NCBI RefSeq assembly: GCF_008710035.1
Contig: NZ_VYKI01000014.1
Coordinates: 17,880-59,731 of the forward strand
Direction: 5' to 3'
Length of the DNA: 41,852 bases
DNA from: Stenotrophomonas cyclobalanopsidis
GTDB taxonomy: Bacteria; Pseudomonadota; Gammaproteobacteria; Xanthomonadales; Xanthomonadaceae
The first letter of the stretch is position 1. Each line of letters starts with the position of its first letter. Made by a program: the position numbers and the translations under genes. A model generated the notes under the pieces. That model was not told the DNA's origin, searched no databases, and saw only the letters and a program-made list of their open reading frames with translations. Below are positions 1 through 9,988 of this stretch, one piece after another.

Positions 1-64
1 CCCGCCCCCGTGCGCTGCCTCTGCCCCCCCCCCCCCCCCCCCGGCCCCCCCCCCCCCCCCCCCC
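1..64. other. Low-complexity poly-C contig end
   Basis: The first 64 bases are almost pure C: a run of 19 C at 24-42 and 20 C at 45-64, interrupted only by GG, after a short C-rich stretch. They join directly to ctcgactctac (64-74), which is half of a GTAG-type palindrome. The other end of the window shows the complementary situation. This is most simply a poly-G artefact from reads that ran out of signal, seen on the reverse strand, and not genomic sequence. Confidence 0.75.
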
Positions 65-102
65 TCGACTCTACGCAGCCCGGAGCGCCGTACAATCACG
101 GC

Positions 103-498
103 ATGCCCGAAATGCTCAAGACCGTTTTCCTGTCCGTCGTCGCCCTGGTCGGCGCGCTGCTCGCGCTGGCCCTGGTCAGCAGTGCCGGCGGCTGGCTGCC
201 GTCGTTGTTCGGCCTGCACCCCGGCAGCGAAGCGCAACTGGGCTGGGACCTGGCCTTCACCGTGCTCGGCGGCATCGCCGGCATCGCCTTCGCCACGTAC
301 TACGCACCGTGCTGGCCGCGTGCGCATGGCACCTCGATCTGGACCCTGCTGGCACTCGGCAGCGGCTACGGCCTGTGGGTGATGGGCGGCGATTTCCCGC
401 GCTGGTTCGCCATCGCGCTGCTGGTGTCGCTGCCGGTGCAGCTGCTCGGTGGCTGGTGGTTCGGGCGTCGTCCGTCACGCAGCGCAACACAGGCTTAA
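103..498 (+). CDS. Small integral membrane protein, unknown function
   Basis: This encodes 131 residues starting at the ATG at 103 (MPEMLKTVFL). The frame stays open further upstream, but only through the poly-C artefact, so that extension is rejected. The protein is mostly hydrophobic, with about four predicted membrane segments (roughly residues 5-27, 43-63, 72-90 and 100-120) and a short basic C-terminal tail (GRRPSRSATQA). No catalytic or binding motif is visible and I do not recognise the family. It is an inner-membrane protein by composition. It is convergent with ligD, and the gap between them holds a GTAG-type palindrome. The product is real by codon pattern, but its function is unknown. 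Confidence 0.7.
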   Translation: MPEMLKTVFLSVVALVGALLALALVSSAGGWLPSLFGLHPGSEAQLGWDLAFTVLGGIAGIAFATYYAPCWPRAHGTSIWTLLALGSGYGLWVMGGDFPRWFAIALLVSLPVQLLGGWWFGRRPSRSATQA

Positions 499-585
499 TG
501 ATTCCCCCTAGGCTCGGTGCCCGCCGGGCATTGCCGGTCCGGTCTATATCCTAACGGCCAAGCCGTTCGACTTCCCCGAGCCCTG

Positions 586-611
586 CGTCGCCGGGCGTGG
601 CCCGGCGCTAC
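586..611 (-). repeat. SMAG-type (GTAG) palindrome overlapping the ligD stop
   Basis: The arms gccgggc (590-596) and gcccggc (600-606) form a perfect 7-bp stem with a 3-nt loop. The sequence ends with CTAC (608-611), which reads GTAG on the minus strand. The TAG of this GTAG is the stop codon of ligD. The hairpin may protect or end the ligD transcript. Confidence 0.7.
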
Positions 612-3070
612 CGGTTACCGGTCGGCAACACCTGCCGCAACATTTCCATCCCGCGCCACGGGTCTTCCTTCAGGCGCTTCGCGCGCGCCAGGGCCTTGTC
701 CATCGGGAACGCATCGGCGGCGCTCACTCTCGCCAGCTCCTCCCAGCGCAGCGGCACCGCCACGCCCGCGCTCTCCCGCGCGCGCAGCGACCACGAACAC
801 ACGCTGGTGGCGCCGCGCGCATTGCGCAGCCAGTCGATGAAGATCACGCCCTCGCGCTTGGCCTTGCTCATCGTCGCCACGTAGCGATCGGGCTGCTCCA
901 GCGCCATCGCCTGGGCGAAGGCTTCGCAGAACGCCTTGACCTGTTCCCAGTCGGCCTTCGGCTGCAGCGGCACCACCACGTGCACCCCCTTGCCGCCGGA
1001 CAGCCGCACGAAGCTCTGCAGGCCGACCTGCAGCAGGCGGTCGCGCACGTCGCGCGCACCCGCTTTCACCGTGGCCCAGCTCACACCTTCGCCGGGGTCC
1101 AAGTCGAATACCAGCCGGTCCGGATGCTCGGGATCCTCGACCGTGGCGCCCCACGGGTGAAGCTCCAGGGCATTCATCTGCACCAGCTGCAGCAGGCCGC
1201 GCGCATCATCGATGTAGACGTAGTCCTCGCGGCCGCTCTTCTGCTGCAGCGGCACCGCATGCACGGCGTCGCCCAGACCGGGGCCATGATGCTTCTGGAA
1301 GAAGCAGGCCTTGCCGACGCCATCCGGGCAGCGCAGCAGTGACAGCGGGCGGCCGGCGATCTCCGGCAGGATCCAGCGCGCCATCTGCCGGTAGTAGTCG
1401 GCCACGTCGCCCTTGCTGAGCTTGCGCTGCGGGTACACCACGCGTTCCGGATGGCTGATGGCCACCGATACATCATCGCGGCCTGCTGCCGGTGCAATGG
1501 CCAGGTCCTGTGTCTTCTTGTCGCTGCGCAGGCGCTTGAAGCTGGCCTGGCGCAGCAGCCCTTCCTTGCCCCAGCCACGGAAAGCCACCTCGGCCACCAC
1601 CACCGGTTTCACCCAGCGCACGCTGGCCGCGCGGAAGGGAACATGCGCCGGCAGCTCCAGCACCGCTTTCTTCACCGCCAGCGGCGCCAGCGCGCTGCTC
1701 AGCGCGTTCAACGCCGCATCGTCGAAGCCGGTGCCAACCCGACCGACATAGCGCAGGCCGCCGGCGTCGGGTGTGGCCAGCAGCAGCGAACCGAAGCCGA
1801 CCCGGCTGCCCTTGGGCGCGGTGTGGCCGATGATGACGAACTCGTCGGTGTCCTCATGCTTCACCTTCACCCAGCTGCGCGCGCGGGCGTTCACGTAGGG
1901 CGCATCGACCTGCTTGCTGACGATGCCTTCAAAGCCGGCCTCGCCGCTGGCGGCGAACACCGCAGGGCCATGGTCGAGCACGTGCTCGCTGTAGGCCAGC
2001 GTGCCCGGCTCCGGTCCGATCAGGTCCTTCAGCAAGGCCTTGCGTTGCAGCAGCGGCGCGCGGCTGATGTCCACGCCAGCCACGCCGGGCAGATCGAACA
2101 CGATGTAGCGCAGCGGCTGTTTCGAGCTGCCATCAATGACACGCTGCAGGGCCGCGAAGTCGCTGCGTCCCTGCGTGTCGAGCACGACCAGCTCGCCGTC
2201 CAGGCGCGCATCGCGCACCGGCAGCGCGCGCACGGCCTGGGCGACTTCGGGGAAGTCGTCGGTCCAGTCCAGGCCATTGCGCGAGCGCAGTTTCAGCTCG
2301 CCCTCGTGCAGGTCGGCCAGCAGGCGGTAGCCGTCCCACTTGATCTCATGCAGCCAGCGTTCGCCATCGGGTGCGGTGTCGCGATGATCAGTCAGCTGCG
2401 GCTTGAAGCCGCGCGGATACGGATGGTCACGTGCACCGGCCAGTTTCAGCGCGCGCGTGTGCCAGCGTGCGTCTGCCTTGCGGGGTGCCGCGTGCGTTGC
2501 CTTCTTCGCCTTCTTTGCTGCGGCCCTGGGTGCAGGCATGGCGCTCTCCACAAGATCATCGGCCTCGGCGTCGCGCGCGTCGGCATCGTCACGCTTGATC
2601 AGCAGCCACTGCACCTGTCGCCCTTTCATGGCCGTGCGCACCAGCTTCCAGCCGCCACTCAAGCGCTGCCCGTGCAGTGCGAAGTCGATCTTGCCCTCGG
2701 CCAGCGCCTGCAGCGGGTCGCCTTCGCAGGCCCAGCTGCCATGGTCGAACACCTGCACGTGGCCGGCGCCGTAATGGCCTTCGGGAATGTCCCCTTCGAA
2801 GCCGGCATAGGACAGTGGATGGTCCTCCACTTCCACCGCCAGGCGCTTTTCGCCGGCCCGCAATGACGGCCCCTTCGGCACTGCCCAGCTCTTCAGCACG
2901 CCATCCATTTCCAGGCGGAAATCGTAGTGCCGCGAGCTGGCGTGGTGCAGCTGGATGACAAACTGCGGGCGTCGCTTCGGATTGCCTGCGGCTGGGCCAT
3001 CATCCGGCTCTGGCGTCTGCCCGCTGCCACCGCCAAGACGGCGCTTGCGGCGGTACTGGTGCAGCGACAT
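608..3070 (-). CDS. ligD: ATP-dependent DNA ligase LigD (phosphoesterase-ligase-polymerase)
   Basis: This 820-residue protein is the multifunctional enzyme of bacterial non-homologous end joining. The domain order is that of Pseudomonas LigD. The 3'-phosphoesterase comes first (about 30-165, with H42, H48, D50, R52, H84 and Y88 in the expected positions). The ATP-dependent ligase follows (about 215-510; nucleotidyl motif KWDGYR with catalytic K244, EGIVSK near 381, KVK near 402). The primase-polymerase is last (about 535-815; metal-binding FDLDP with D656 and D658). All three active sites look intact. A low-complexity Ala/Lys linker lies near 182-200. The start lies 3 bp after the ku stop, so the two genes form an operon and are probably translationally coupled. 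The stop codon sits inside a GTAG palindrome. Confidence 0.97.
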   Translation of the reverse strand: MSLHQYRRKRRLGGGSGQTPEPDDGPAAGNPKRRPQFVIQLHHASSRHYDFRLEMDGVLKSWAVPKGPSLRAGEKRLAVEVEDHPLSYAGFEGDIPEGHYGAGHVQVFDHGSWACEGDPLQALAEGKIDFALHGQRLSGGWKLVRTAMKGRQVQWLLIKRDDADARDAEADDLVESAMPAPRAAAKKAKKATHAAPRKADARWHTRALKLAGARDHPYPRGFKPQLTDHRDTAPDGERWLHEIKWDGYRLLADLHEGELKLRSRNGLDWTDDFPEVAQAVRALPVRDARLDGELVVLDTQGRSDFAALQRVIDGSSKQPLRYIVFDLPGVAGVDISRAPLLQRKALLKDLIGPEPGTLAYSEHVLDHGPAVFAASGEAGFEGIVSKQVDAPYVNARARSWVKVKHEDTDEFVIIGHTAPKGSRVGFGSLLLATPDAGGLRYVGRVGTGFDDAALNALSSALAPLAVKKAVLELPAHVPFRAASVRWVKPVVVAEVAFRGWGKEGLLRQASFKRLRSDKKTQDLAIAPAAGRDDVSVAISHPERVVYPQRKLSKGDVADYYRQMARWILPEIAGRPLSLLRCPDGVGKACFFQKHHGPGLGDAVHAVPLQQKSGREDYVYIDDARGLLQLVQMNALELHPWGATVEDPEHPDRLVFDLDPGEGVSWATVKAGARDVRDRLLQVGLQSFVRLSGGKGVHVVVPLQPKADWEQVKAFCEAFAQAMALEQPDRYVATMSKAKREGVIFIDWLRNARGATSVCSWSLRARESAGVAVPLRWEELARVSAADAFPMDKALARAKRLKEDPWRGMEMLRQVLPTGNR

Positions 3071-3073
3071 GGC

Positions 3074-4003
3074 TCAGCCTGCCTTGCGGCGCGGTGCGGC
3101 CTTCTTCGTCGCCTTGGCGGCCTTGCCGGCGGTCTTCTTCGTCGCCTTCTTCGCAGCCTTCTTCGCCGGTGCCTTGCGCGCCGTGGTCTTCTTCGCCGGC
3201 GTGCGCTTGTTGGCCTCCAGGCTCTTCTGCAGCAGCGCCATGAAATCCACCACGTTGGTGCTGGCATCCTCGCGCGCCACCGGCTCCTCTTCCACCTGGG
3301 TGGTGCCGCCCTTGGCCTTGATGCGCTTGTTCAACACCTGCTGCAGGCGCTCGCGGAATTCATCGTGGTATTGCGTGGGATCCCAGTCACCGGCCATCGA
3401 TTCGATCAACTGTTCGGCCATCGCGGTCTCCTTGCTGGTGATCCTGTAATCGGAAAGACTGCCGGTAGGCAGCTTGTAATCCTCCGGATCGACCAGTTCC
3501 TGCGGGTAGCGCAGGATCATCAACACCAGCGCGTCTTCATTAGGCATCACTGCACACAGATACTCGCGCGTGCGCACGACTACCCGGGCGATACCCACTT
3601 TGCGTGTGCTGCGCAGCGTCTCGCGCAACAGCACGTAACCTTTCTCGGCCTTTTTTCCCGGCACCAGCAGGTAGGGTTTTTCGAAGTAGCGGGGATCGAT
3701 CTGCGCGGCGTCGACGAACGACTCCACCTCCACCGTTTCATGGCTCTCCGGCGCGGCCGAGCGGATGTCACCTTCTTCCAGCACGACGTAGCTGCCCTTG
3801 TCGTACTCGAAGGCCTTGACGATGTCCTTCCACGGCACTTCCTCGCCGGTATCGGCGTTGACCCGCTCGAAGCGGATCGGCTTGCGGTCGCGCGAGTCGA
3901 GCATGCGGAACTGCAGGTCTACCTTGCGCTCGCCGGACATCAGCGACACCGGCACGTTCAGCAGGCCGAAGGAGAGGGTACCGGTCCAGATCGGGCGGGC
4001 CAT
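3074..4003 (-). CDS. ku: Non-homologous end joining protein Ku
   Basis: This 309-residue bacterial Ku begins MARPIWTGTLSFGLLNVPV, the typical N-terminus. The homodimeric core, residues 1 to about 255, should encircle double-strand DNA ends and recruit LigD. Residues from about 266 to the end form a Lys/Ala-rich tail (repeats such as KKAAKKATKK), as seen in proteobacterial Ku proteins, which binds DNA non-specifically. It is the first gene of the ku-ligD operon, with only 3 bp before ligD. The presence of both genes means a complete two-protein NHEJ pathway is encoded here, likely acting in stationary phase or under desiccation stress; that role is inferred from other bacteria. Confidence 0.97.
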   Translation of the reverse strand: MARPIWTGTLSFGLLNVPVSLMSGERKVDLQFRMLDSRDRKPIRFERVNADTGEEVPWKDIVKAFEYDKGSYVVLEEGDIRSAAPESHETVEVESFVDAAQIDPRYFEKPYLLVPGKKAEKGYVLLRETLRSTRKVGIARVVVRTREYLCAVMPNEDALVLMILRYPQELVDPEDYKLPTGSLSDYRITSKETAMAEQLIESMAGDWDPTQYHDEFRERLQQVLNKRIKAKGGTTQVEEEPVAREDASTNVVDFMALLQKSLEANKRTPAKKTTARKAPAKKAAKKATKKTAGKAAKATKKAAPRRKAG

Positions 4004-4094
4004 GGGCGTACCTGGGCAGTCAGCATGGACGCCCAGCTTCGGTGGCCCGCCGTGAAACGACCGTGTCGGGCGTGTGGAGGCGGGATGGCCGCTA

Positions 4095-5032
<938 letters not shown>

Positions 5033-5094
5033 GGCCGCTGGCGCCAGTGCCGCCAGCGTAGCGTTGGCTCCACTGGCGCCGCCGACCAGGCGCA

Positions 5095-7218
5095 TCAGCG
5101 CCACGACCATTGCAGGCCCACGCTGGCGCGCCGGTCCGGGCCCGGTTCGTAGAAGCGGCCGTTGCCATCGTTGACGATCACCGAGCCGATGTAGGCCTCG
5201 TCCAGCAGGTTGTCGAGCCGCGCGAAGGCACGCAGGTCACCGCCGGGCAGGGCCCAGCGGCGGCCCGCTTCCAGGTTCAGCACGGTGTAGCCGGGTGCAC
5301 GCTCGGTGGCCAGGTCGTTCACCACCGTGTCGCTGCTGGCATTGGCCTCCAGCGCCCACTGCCAGTCGCCGGGCGACCACTGCAGGCGGGCGAAGGCCTG
5401 CTGCCGCGGCACGCCGGGCAGGCGGCTGCCGGCCGCCACTACCGTGTCGGGCACGCGGCAACCACTGCCGCCGCAGGTCAGGTACGGCGATCGCACCTGC
5501 GCCTGCAGCCAGGTCCAGGCCAGCTGCAGTTCCCACTGCTCGGCCAGCGGCTGCTGGTACTGCAGTTCCACGCCCTGGCGGCGGGTGCGGCCGATGTTGC
5601 GGTAGGTGCTGCGGCCATTGGTGTTGCTGGCAACGGCCAGCTCATCGTCGGTAACGGCGCGGAAAACGCTGACATCGAGCCGGGTTCCGTTCTGCGCGTG
5701 CCACTTGCTGCCGACCTCGATGTTGCGGCTGCGCGCGGCCGACAGGTCCAGCGCCAGGCCGGCCTGGCCGTCGCTGCGGTAGCCCAGCTCGTTGAAGGTG
5801 GGGGTCTCGAAGCCACGTCCGACCGCCGCGTGCAGGCGCCACTGCGGGGTGGCCTCGAAGCTGACCCCGGCCACCGGCGTGGTCGCCTGGTAACGGCGGC
5901 GGCCGCTGTCGTCGGGGTTGCTGCCGGTGATGTAGCGGTCGTCCGACTCGAAGCGCACGGCACTGTGGCGCACGCCGGCCAGCAGCGACCAGCGCGGGCT
6001 CCACTGCCACCACGCCTGGGCGAACTGGTCGACGTTCTGCACGGTGTCGATCTGGTCGCGGCGCAGGCGGCCGCGCACGCCCAGGGTGCTGCCGACGAAG
6101 TTCTCGTAGCCGGTGCGGTGCTGGCGCTGGCGGTCGGCACTGATGCCCGCCACCACGTCCAGCGGGCGCCCGGCCAGGTCGCCCTTCCAGCCCCAGCGCG
6201 CGTCCATGCCGCCATAGCCGCCGTCCAGGTCGATCACGCCGCCGGCATGCAGCGGGTTGGCCTGCGCGGTGGGCGGGATCGGCAGGAACTGGGTCACCGC
6301 GCGCTGCCCGGCGTAGCCCATCAGCTGCCAGCGCTGGGCGCCGCTTTCGCGGGTCCAGCGCAGGCCGGCCTGCTGCTGGCGCACCGATTTGCGGGTGTTG
6401 TACTGCTCGGCCACGGCCGTGGCCTGGCGCGGGTTGGCCGCCACCTGCGCGCGGGTCAGGCCCAGCGGGTCCTGCGCATCGGGGGCATCCAGCGCGTTGA
6501 GCAGCAGCTCCAGGCGGCCGCCGCCGACTTCAGCGCCCAGCCGTGCGTTGAACGACTCACGCCGCGCCTCGCTGTGGTCGCGCCAGCCATCGGTGTGGAA
6601 GTGGTTGGCGGCGATGTTGTAGTCGATCACCGGGCCGGCACCGCGCAGCTGCGCGCCAACGCTGACGGTATTGTCGGCACCGGCGTTCACCCGCAGCCGC
6701 CACGGATCGCCGGCCTGGCCCTGCGCGCTCCACACCTGCAGCACGCCGCCGGAGGAGTTGCCGTACAGGGCGGAGAACGGGCCGCGCAGCACCTCGATGC
6801 GCTCGGCACCGAGCAGGCTGGCGTGCGACAGCTGGCCCTGGCCATCGGGCATGGTGGCCGGCACGCCATCGATCAGCACGCGCACGCCGCGCACGCCGAA
6901 GGTGGAACGCGCGCCGAAGCCGCGGATCGACAGCTGGGTGTCCTGTGCATAGTTCTGGCGGTCACGCGCCAGCACCCCGGGCACCCCGGCCAGCGCCTCG
7001 GACACCTGCACCCCGGGCCCGCTGCGGTCGTCGCCCACCCACACCGTGTCCTGGCTGGCCGGCAGCGCGAACGGATCAATGCCCTGCACGCGTGCGGCCT
7101 GCACTTCCACGGTCGGCAGCTGCTGCGGGGCAGGGTCGGTGGCGTTCTGGGCCAGCACCGGCAACGGCAGCAGGGCAATGAGCAGGGGCAGGCGGCGGGG
7201 CACCGGGGAATCTTTCAT
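5095..7218 (-). CDS. TonB-dependent outer-membrane receptor
   Basis: This is a 707-residue receptor. The signal peptide is about 1-23 (ending LPVLAQ). It is followed by a TonB-box-like stretch (LPTVEVQAARV), the plug domain (about 55-165; LSIRGFGARSTFGVRGVRVLIDG is cut here to its first part, LSIRGFGARS, and RIEVLRGPFSALYGNSSGG), and a 22-strand barrel to the C-terminal aromatic-basic end WSWR. The architecture fits a siderophore or other metal-chelate importer of the FecA/IutA type, but the ligand cannot be read from sequence. It is driven by a TonB-ExbB-ExbD complex such as the one encoded at 14.8-17.3 kb. It stands alone and is divergent from the aminotransferase gene. I saw no clear Fur box in the 168-bp divergent spacer. 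Confidence 0.93.
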   Translation of the reverse strand: MKDSPVPRRLPLLIALLPLPVLAQNATDPAPQQLPTVEVQAARVQGIDPFALPASQDTVWVGDDRSGPGVQVSEALAGVPGVLARDRQNYAQDTQLSIRGFGARSTFGVRGVRVLIDGVPATMPDGQGQLSHASLLGAERIEVLRGPFSALYGNSSGGVLQVWSAQGQAGDPWRLRVNAGADNTVSVGAQLRGAGPVIDYNIAANHFHTDGWRDHSEARRESFNARLGAEVGGGRLELLLNALDAPDAQDPLGLTRAQVAANPRQATAVAEQYNTRKSVRQQQAGLRWTRESGAQRWQLMGYAGQRAVTQFLPIPPTAQANPLHAGGVIDLDGGYGGMDARWGWKGDLAGRPLDVVAGISADRQRQHRTGYENFVGSTLGVRGRLRRDQIDTVQNVDQFAQAWWQWSPRWSLLAGVRHSAVRFESDDRYITGSNPDDSGRRRYQATTPVAGVSFEATPQWRLHAAVGRGFETPTFNELGYRSDGQAGLALDLSAARSRNIEVGSKWHAQNGTRLDVSVFRAVTDDELAVASNTNGRSTYRNIGRTRRQGVELQYQQPLAEQWELQLAWTWLQAQVRSPYLTCGGSGCRVPDTVVAAGSRLPGVPRQQAFARLQWSPGDWQWALEANASSDTVVNDLATERAPGYTVLNLEAGRRWALPGGDLRAFARLDNLLDEAYIGSVIVNDGNGRFYEPGPDRRASVGLQWSWR

Positions 7219-7386
7219 CGTTCAGCTACACGCACGGCGGGGAAACAACACGCCATGGTACGGGCTGCGGCGTGACGATGGCCGCCGCGCGGGTGGCACG
7301 CTTTGTTACGATGGCATGGCTGTGGCCGACGGCCGCTGCTTCACGACCCGCGCTTCTTCTCCCCCTCAAATAGAACGAGTACTGCC

Positions 7387-8589
7387 GTGTCCTTCTTTGC
7401 AAACGTGGAACTGGTCCCGGGCGACCCGATCCTGGGCCTGACCGAGGCGTACAACGCCGACAGCCGCCCGACCAAGGTCAACCTGGGTGTGGGCATCTAC
7501 TATGACGAGAGCGGCCGCATTCCGCTGCTTCGCGCCGTCAAGCAGATCGAGCAGCAGCTCGCCACCGAAGCCAAACCGCGTGGCTACCTGCCGATTGACG
7601 GCCTGCCTGCCTACACGCAGGCGACCCGTGAGCTGGTGTTCGGCAAGGACTCGCCGCTGCTGGCCGCCGGCCGCGTCACCACCGCACAGACCGTCGGTGG
7701 CAGCGGTGCGCTGCGCGTCGGCGCCGATGTGCTGAAGAAGCTGCTGCCGCACGCCACCATCGCCATCAGCAACCCGAGCTGGGAAAACCACCGCGCCGTG
7801 TTCGGTGCCGCCGGTTTCGACGTGGTTGAGTACACCTACTTCGACGCCGCCACCCATGGCGTCGATTTCGACGGCATGCTGGCCGACCTGCAGAAGCTGC
7901 AGCCCGGCACCGTGGTGCTGCTGCACGCCTGCTGCCACAACCCCACCGGCGCCGACCTCACCGTCAGCCAGTGGAAGCAGGTGGCCGAAGTCCTCAAGGA
8001 CAAGCAGCTGTTCCCCTTCATCGACATGGCCTACCAGGGCTTCGACAAGGGCATCGAGCAGGATGGCGCCGCCGTGCGCATCATCGCCGAGGCCGGCATC
8101 GACAGCTTCATCGTTGCCAACTCTTACTCCAAGTCGTTCTCGCTGTATGGCGAACGCGTGGGTGCGCTGTCGATGGTCGCCCCGACCGCCGCTGATGCGA
8201 AGGCCGTGCAGTCGCAGGTCAAGCGCGTGATCCGCACGATCTACTCCAGCCCGTCCACCCACGGTGCCGCGCTGGTGGCCGGCGTGCTGACCAACCCGGA
8301 CCTGCGTGCGATGTGGGAGCAGGAACTGACCGAGATGCGCGAGCGCATCCACGCCCTGCGCCAGGGCCTGGTCGAAAAGCTCGCCGCCGCCGGTGCGCCG
8401 CAGTTCGCCTTCATCAACGAACAGGCCGGCATGTTCTCCTACTCCGGCCTGAGCCGTGAGCAGGTCGAACGCCTGCGCGACGAGTTCGGCATCTACGCCG
8501 TCGGCACCGGCCGCATCTGCGTGGCCGCGCTGAACCAGAACAACCTGGAATACGTCGCCAAGGCCGTGGCCACCGTCGCCAAGGGCTGA
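7387..8589 (+). CDS. tyrB: Aspartate/aromatic amino acid aminotransferase (class I PLP)
   Basis: This 400-residue protein starts at a GTG (SFFANVELVPGDPILGL). The start was chosen because homologues begin at this point (SxFAxVxxxPxDPILGL) and the upstream extension is not protein-like. It is an aminotransferase of the AspC/TyrB family that swaps amino groups between aspartate or aromatic amino acids and 2-oxoglutarate. The PLP lysine is K249 in NSYSKSFSLYGERVG. N185, D213 and Y216 contact the cofactor and R376 binds the substrate carboxylate. All are present. The length matches E. coli AspC/TyrB (about 397). Sequence alone does not separate AspC from TyrB. The gene is monocistronic and ends with a strong terminator. 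Confidence 0.9.
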   Translation: MSFFANVELVPGDPILGLTEAYNADSRPTKVNLGVGIYYDESGRIPLLRAVKQIEQQLATEAKPRGYLPIDGLPAYTQATRELVFGKDSPLLAAGRVTTAQTVGGSGALRVGADVLKKLLPHATIAISNPSWENHRAVFGAAGFDVVEYTYFDAATHGVDFDGMLADLQKLQPGTVVLLHACCHNPTGADLTVSQWKQVAEVLKDKQLFPFIDMAYQGFDKGIEQDGAAVRIIAEAGIDSFIVANSYSKSFSLYGERVGALSMVAPTAADAKAVQSQVKRVIRTIYSSPSTHGAALVAGVLTNPDLRAMWEQELTEMRERIHALRQGLVEKLAAAGAPQFAFINEQAGMFSYSGLSREQVERLRDEFGIYAVGTGRICVAALNQNNLEYVAKAVATVAKG

Positions 8590-8611
8590 GGCAACGCAGC
8601 AATGTGTTGAG

Positions 8612-8640
8612 ACAAAGGCGCCGAAAGGCGCCTTTGTTTT
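8612..8640 (+). terminator. Rho-independent terminator after the aminotransferase gene
   Basis: A perfect 11-bp stem (acaaaggcgcc at 8612-8622 with ggcgcctttgt at 8627-8637) closes a GAAA tetraloop and runs into TTT. It starts 22 bp after the stop codon. Confidence 0.9.
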
Positions 8641-8667
8641 GTGGTCACGGTTTCGTCGAGGGTTGCT

Positions 8668-8739
8668 GTAGAGCCGAGCCTACGCTCGGCTTGTGTGGAG
8701 TGACGGATGAAGATCAGCCGAGCGCGGGCTCGGCTCTAC
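8668..8739. repeat. SMAG (GTAG) palindrome pair
   Basis: Two inverted elements: GTAGAGCCGAGCctacGCTCGGC (shown here as its arms GAGCCGAGC and GCTCGGC) and, facing it, agccgagcgcgggctcggctctac. Each makes its own hairpin, and the two together form a larger dyad bounded by GTAG and CTAC. It lies between the aminotransferase terminator and fbp. Confidence 0.85.
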
Positions 8740-8863
8740 AGAGGGAGCACACCGCTTCTGCAACGTAATGCTCTTGTAAACGATTTCGCCTCAAACCAAT
8801 CACGCACGCGCCGCGCACAGCAGCGACAATAGGCGTTTTCCTGCTGCCGAGACCTGCCCGCTC

Positions 8864-9880
8864 ATGTCCCGTACTTCGTTGACCCGCTTCCTGATCCAGC
8901 AACAGCACGCCGGCCGAATCAACGCCGACCTGCGCCAGCTGATCGCCGTGGTCGCCCGCGCCTGCACCAGCATCTCCATCGCCGTCAGCAAGGGCGCCCT
9001 CGGCGGCGTACTCGGCGAAGCCGGCACCGGCAACGTGCAGGGCGAAGCGCAGAAGAAGCTGGACGTCATCAGCAACGAGATCCTGCTGGAAGCCAACGCC
9101 TGGGGCGGCCACCTCGCCGCTTGCGCATCGGAAGAGATGGACCACAGCCAGCCCGTGCCGGACATCTACCCGCGCGGTGACTTCCTGCTGCTGTTCGATC
9201 CCCTCGATGGCAGCTCCAACATCGACGTCAACGTCTCCGTCGGCACCATCTTCTCGGTGCTGCGCTGCCCGACCAACGTCGAATTGCCGGGCGATGAAGC
9301 CTTCCTGCAGCCGGGCAGCAAGCAGATTGCCGCCGGCTACTGCATCTACGGGCCCAGCACCCAGCTGGTGCTCAGCGTCGGCCACGGCACGCATGCCTTC
9401 ACCCTGGACCGCGAGACCGGCGAGTTCGTGCTGACCACCGAAAACATGCAGATTCCGGCAGCCACCCAGGAATTCGCCATCAACATGTCCAACCAGCGCC
9501 ACTGGGAAGCACCGATGCAGGGCTACGTGCAGGACCTGCTGGCCGGCAAGGAAGGCGCGCGCGGCAAGAACTTCAACATGCGCTGGATCGCCAGCATGGT
9601 CGCCGACGTGCATCGCATCCTCACCCGCGGCGGCATCTTCATCTACCCGTGTGACAAGAAAGAGCCGGACAGGGCCGGCAAGCTGCGCCTGATGTACGAA
9701 GCCAACCCGATGGGCCTGCTGGTTGAACAGGCCGGCGGCGCCGCATCCACCGGTCGCGAGCGCATCCTCGACATGCAGCCCAACCACCTGCACCAGCGCG
9801 TGCCGGTGTTCCTCGGCTCGCGCGAGGAAGTGGCCGAAGCGGTGCGTTATCACCAGGAGCATGACGCGAAGACCGCTTGA
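8864..9880 (+). CDS. fbp: Fructose-1,6-bisphosphatase, class I
   Basis: This 338-residue protein hydrolyses fructose-1,6-bisphosphate to fructose-6-phosphate, the committed step of gluconeogenesis, in the cytosol. The metal-binding motif FDPLDGSSN is at 111-119, with the acidic residues near 89-91 (SEE) and the C-terminal [15 protein letters not shown], which is typical of the FBPase substrate pocket. Length matches E. coli Fbp (332). It stands alone. Downstream, at 9898-9927, a 9-bp perfect inverted repeat (gcggtcatg and catgaccgc, 12-nt loop) could end the transcript but lacks a T tract. Confidence 0.97.
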   Translation: MSRTSLTRFLIQQQHAGRINADLRQLIAVVARACTSISIAVSKGALGGVLGEAGTGNVQGEAQKKLDVISNEILLEANAWGGHLAACASEEMDHSQPVPDIYPRGDFLLLFDPLDGSSNIDVNVSVGTIFSVLRCPTNVELPGDEAFLQPGSKQIAAGYCIYGPSTQLVLSVGHGTHAFTLDRETGEFVLTTENMQIPAATQEFAINMSNQRHWEAPMQGYVQDLLAGKEGARGKNFNMRWIASMVADVHRILTRGGIFIYPCDKKEPDRAGKLRLMYEANPMGLLVEQAGGAASTGRERILDMQPNHLHQRVPVFLGSREEVAEAVRYHQEHDAKTA

Positions 9881-9897
9881 TGGCGGCCATCCCTACA

Positions 9898-9927
9898 GCG
9901 GTCATGGCAGTGCGATGACATGACCGC
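9898..9927. repeat. Inverted repeat between fbp and the 2OG oxygenase gene
   Basis: Arms gcggtcatg (9898-9906) and catgaccgc (9919-9927) match perfectly around a 12-nt loop. It could be a weak terminator of fbp or an operator of the following gene. There is no T tract on either strand. Confidence 0.4.
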
Positions 9928-9988
9928 GGGGTGACAGCAGCGGCGGCAAACGGCACCATCAAGCCCTTGCCGCCGAAGGATTGCATGC

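Noticed and set aside
10..102. N-terminal extension of the first gene with poly-proline
   Set aside because: It is encoded only by the poly-C tract and repeat half at the contig end, which look like artefact; the ATG at 103 gives a sensible membrane protein.
1451..2866. Long open frames antisense to ligD, the TonB-dependent receptor, gyrB and other genes
   Set aside because: High-GC codon bias on the real gene leaves long open mirror frames. They have no conserved domains and odd composition.
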